From: Piscinibacter gummiphilus
GTDB taxonomy: Bacteria > Pseudomonadota > Gammaproteobacteria > Burkholderiales > Burkholderiaceae_C
Direction of reading: 5' to 3'
Assembly: GCF_002116905.1 (NCBI RefSeq)
Contig: NZ_CP015118.1
Span: forward strand, 2,914,001 to 2,978,000
Length of the DNA stretch: 64,000 nt
This document shows positions 62,074-64,000 of this stretch, piece by piece (positions within the stretch are counted from its first letter, which is position 1; the number at the start of each line of letters is the position of its first letter). Below the pieces are notes generated by a model, which was given only the letters and a program-made list of their open reading frames with translations, was not told where the DNA came from and searched no databases. The position numbers and the translations under genes are program-made.

Positions 62074-64000
62074 GTCAGACCATCACCCGCCCGGTGGGCA
62101 AGAAGGGGCACGGCGAGGAGATCGGGACGCTGCTCGCGATCGTCGCGATCCTCGCGCTGATCGTCTTCCCGCTGCCCACGCTGATGATCGACATCCTGCT
62201 CGGGGTCAACATCACCGTCAGCGTGTTGCTGCTGATGGTGGCCCTCTACATCCCGAACGCGGTGGCGCTCAGTTCGTTCCCGTCGCTGCTGCTTTTCACC
62301 ACGCTGTTCCGGCTCGCGCTGAACATCGCGTCGACGAAGCTGATCCTGCTGCACGCCGATGCGGGCCACCTGATCGAAGCCTTCGGCAACCTCGTCGTCG
62401 GCGGCAACCTGGTCGTGGGCATCGTCGTCTTCCTGATCATCGCGATCGTGCAGTTCATCGTCATCGCGAAGGGATCGGAGCGGGTGGCCGAGGTGGGCGC
62501 GCGGTTCACGCTGGACGCGATGCCGGGCAAGCAGATGGCCATCGACGCGGACCTGCGCGCGGGCCACCTGACCGGCGACGAGGCCCGCATCAAGCGCGCC
62601 CACCTGGCGATGGAAAGCCAGCTGCACGGCGGCATGGACGGGGCGATGAAGTTCGTCAAGGGCGACGCCATCGCGGGGCTCGTCATCACGGCGATCAACC
62701 TGCTCGCCGGCATCGTGATCGGCATCACGTACCACAAGATGCCCGCGGGGGAGGCCGCCAACCTGTTCGCCGTGCTGTCGATCGGCGACGCGATGGTGTC
62801 GCAGATCCCGTCGCTGCTGATCTGCGTGGCCGCGGGCGTGATCATCACCCGCGTGGCCGACGACGCGAAGAAGCCGAAGGCGCTCGGCGCCGAGATCGCC
62901 GGCCAGATGATGTCGAACCCGCAGGCGCTGTACCTCGCCGCGGCGCTGCTGTGCGGTTTCGCGGTGGTGCCCGGATTCCCGTGGTACGTGTTCCTCGCGC
63001 TGGCCGGCGTGCTGGCGATGGTGGCGCGCAAGCTGCAGGGCGGGACGCGCGCCGACCCGGACGCGAGCCCGTACAAGGGCCTGCAGCGCGAGGGCGCGAA
63101 GGGCGAGGCCGGGGGCATCGAGGAGGCGCCCGCCGCGTTCAGCTGCCCGCTGGCCGTGACGCTGTCGACGTCGCTCGCCACCTCGCTCGACGGCGCGATG
63201 CTCGGCGCCGCGTTCGAGAAGGAGCGCAATTCGCTGCAGGAGCGGCTCGGCCTGCCGTTCCCCGGCATCCGCCTGTGGCGGCAGCCGCTGCTGCCCGAGA
63301 ACGGGTACGAGGTGCTGGTGCACGACGTGCCGGCGAGCGACGGCACGCTGCAGCCCGGCAATCACCTCGTGGTGTCGCCGTCCACCGAACTGATCGCACG
63401 GTGCGAGATCGCCGGGCCGGCCGGTGGCGAGACCGAGAGTTTCTGGCTCGCCGACGCGGAGGCCGCGCCGCTCGCGAAGGCGAACGAGGGCGTCGTGCTG
63501 ACCCACGAGCAGGCCATCGCCCGGCACGCGGTGCAGGTGCTGCACGACCAGGCCCACCTGTTCCTGGGCATCCAGGAGGTGCAGTGGGTGCTGGAACGCG
63601 TGGGCGTCGAGTACCCGGGCCTGGTGGCGGAGGCCCAGAAGGTGCTTCCGCTGCAGCGCATCTCGGAGGTGCTGCGCCGCCTGCTCGAGGAACAGCTCCC
63701 GATCCGCAACATGCGGGCCATCTGCGAGAGCCTGATCGTGTGGGGGCCGAAGGAGAAGGACATCCTGATGCTCACCGAGTACGTGCGTGGCGACCTCGGC
63801 CGTTACCTGACCCACCGGGCGACCGGGGGCACCGGGTCGCTGTCGGCCGTGCTGCTCGATCCGATGGTGGAGAAGATGATCCGCGAGGCGATCAAACCCA
63901 CGCCGGCGGGCAACTACCTCGCGCTGCCGCCGGACACCATGGCCACGATCGCCGCGAACATCGGGCGGCTGGCCGGCGGCGAGCCGCAGCCGGGCCTGGC
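62070..64000 (+). CDS. sctV: T3SS major export gate protein SctV (HrcV), cut at the window edge
   Basis: Nonameric export gate. From GTG 62070 the frame runs open to the end of the window (about 643 residues seen; family length near 690). The N-terminal half has the FHIPEP signature region (FPSLLLFTTLFRLALNIAST, then DAMPGKQMAIDADLRAG with GDEARIKRA) and about eight membrane helices. The C-terminal cytoplasmic domain starts after residue 325. The overlap with sctU (GTGA) supports the GTG start. Confidence 0.96.
   Translation, partial: MSQTITRPVGKKGHGEEIGTLLAIVAILALIVFPLPTLMIDILLGVNITVSVLLLMVALYIPNAVALSSFPSLLLFTTLFRLALNIASTKLILLHADAGHLIEAFGNLVVGGNLVVGIVVFLIIAIVQFIVIAKGSERVAEVGARFTLDAMPGKQMAIDADLRAGHLTGDEARIKRAHLAMESQLHGGMDGAMKFVKGDAIAGLVITAINLLAGIVIGITYHKMPAGEAANLFAVLSIGDAMVSQIPSLLICVAAGVIITRVADDAKKPKALGAEIAGQMMSNPQALYLAAALLCGFAVVPGFPWYVFLALAGVLAMVARKLQGGTRADPDASPYKGLQREGAKGEAGGIEEAPAAFSCPLAVTLSTSLATSLDGAMLGAAFEKERNSLQERLGLPFPGIRLWRQPLLPENGYEVLVHDVPASDGTLQPGNHLVVSPSTELIARCEIAGPAGGETESFWLADAEAAPLAKANEGVVLTHEQAIARHAVQVLHDQAHLFLGIQEVQWVLERVGVEYPGLVAEAQKVLPLQRISEVLRRLLEEQLPIRNMRAICESLIVWGPKEKDILMLTEYVRGDLGRYLTHRATGGTGSLSAVLLDPMVEKMIREAIKPTPAGNYLALPPDTMATIAANIGRLAGGEPQPGL

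Noticed and set aside
35233..64000. T3SS locus as an integrase- or transposon-borne island
   Set aside because: No integrase, transposase, direct-repeat ends or tRNA junction is seen within the window; the right end lies outside it, so horizontal transfer cannot be shown here.

Overview
This window is a high-GC chromosomal segment of a betaproteobacterium, most likely order Burkholderiales. The evidence is the run of conserved housekeeping blocks in the order usual for that group (rpsB-tsf-pyrH-frr-uppS-cdsA-dxr-rseP-bamA-skp-lpxD-fabZ-lpxA-lpxB-rnhB, ppsR/ppsA, rpsF-priB-rpsR-rplI-dnaB) and a type III secretion cluster of the Ralstonia/Xanthomonas (Hrp2, HrpB-controlled) type. The genus cannot be fixed from sequence reading alone; a Rhizobacter/Acidovorax-like plant- or soil-associated bacterium is a reasonable guess.

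Layout. 1-6.7 kb: a tRNA-Leu(CAG) divergent from rnr, then a minus-strand three-gene set (amidase, DadA-type oxidoreductase, NAD(P)HX repair enzyme) joined by ATGA overlaps. 6.7-22 kb: translation, isoprenoid, phospholipid, outer-membrane biogenesis and lipid A genes on the plus strand, most separated by a few bases or overlapping. 22-30.3 kb: a LysR regulator divergent from an exported metallo-beta-lactamase-fold protein, the PEP synthase regulator/PEP synthase pair, and a DUF4212/sodium:solute symporter pair. 30.3-33.5 kb: the S6-PriB-S18-L9 operon and dnaB. 33.5-35.2 kb: two permeases of a polyol-type ABC importer without its binding protein or ATPase.

35.2 kb to the right edge is a type III secretion (T3SS) locus. 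Its left arm (35.4-45.7 kb) carries unknown proteins that look like secreted substrates, a HrpF/NolX-type translocon protein with a TPR partner, a large wHTH-ATPase-TPR regulator and a SAM methyltransferase. Its core (45.8-64 kb) encodes the secretin SctC, SctD, a probable needle-chaperone pair, two near-identical pilin genes, a glycine-rich harpin-like protein, HrpB1, HrpB2, SctJ, SctK, SctL, SctN, SctO, SctT, the AraC-type activator HrpB, a lytic transglycosylase, a TPR/histidine-kinase-like protein on the other strand, SctU and SctV (cut by the window edge).

The clearest regulatory result is a set of sites matching the hrpII box (TTCG-N16-TTCG) in front of these genes. Eight exact boxes and one one-mismatch box are followed, at exactly 32 bases, by a -10-like element of the form (Y)ANNNT. 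They sit in front of the structural operons and also of five uncharacterised or unexpected genes, which ties those genes to the HrpB regulon. No transposase, integrase, CRISPR array or rRNA operon was seen.
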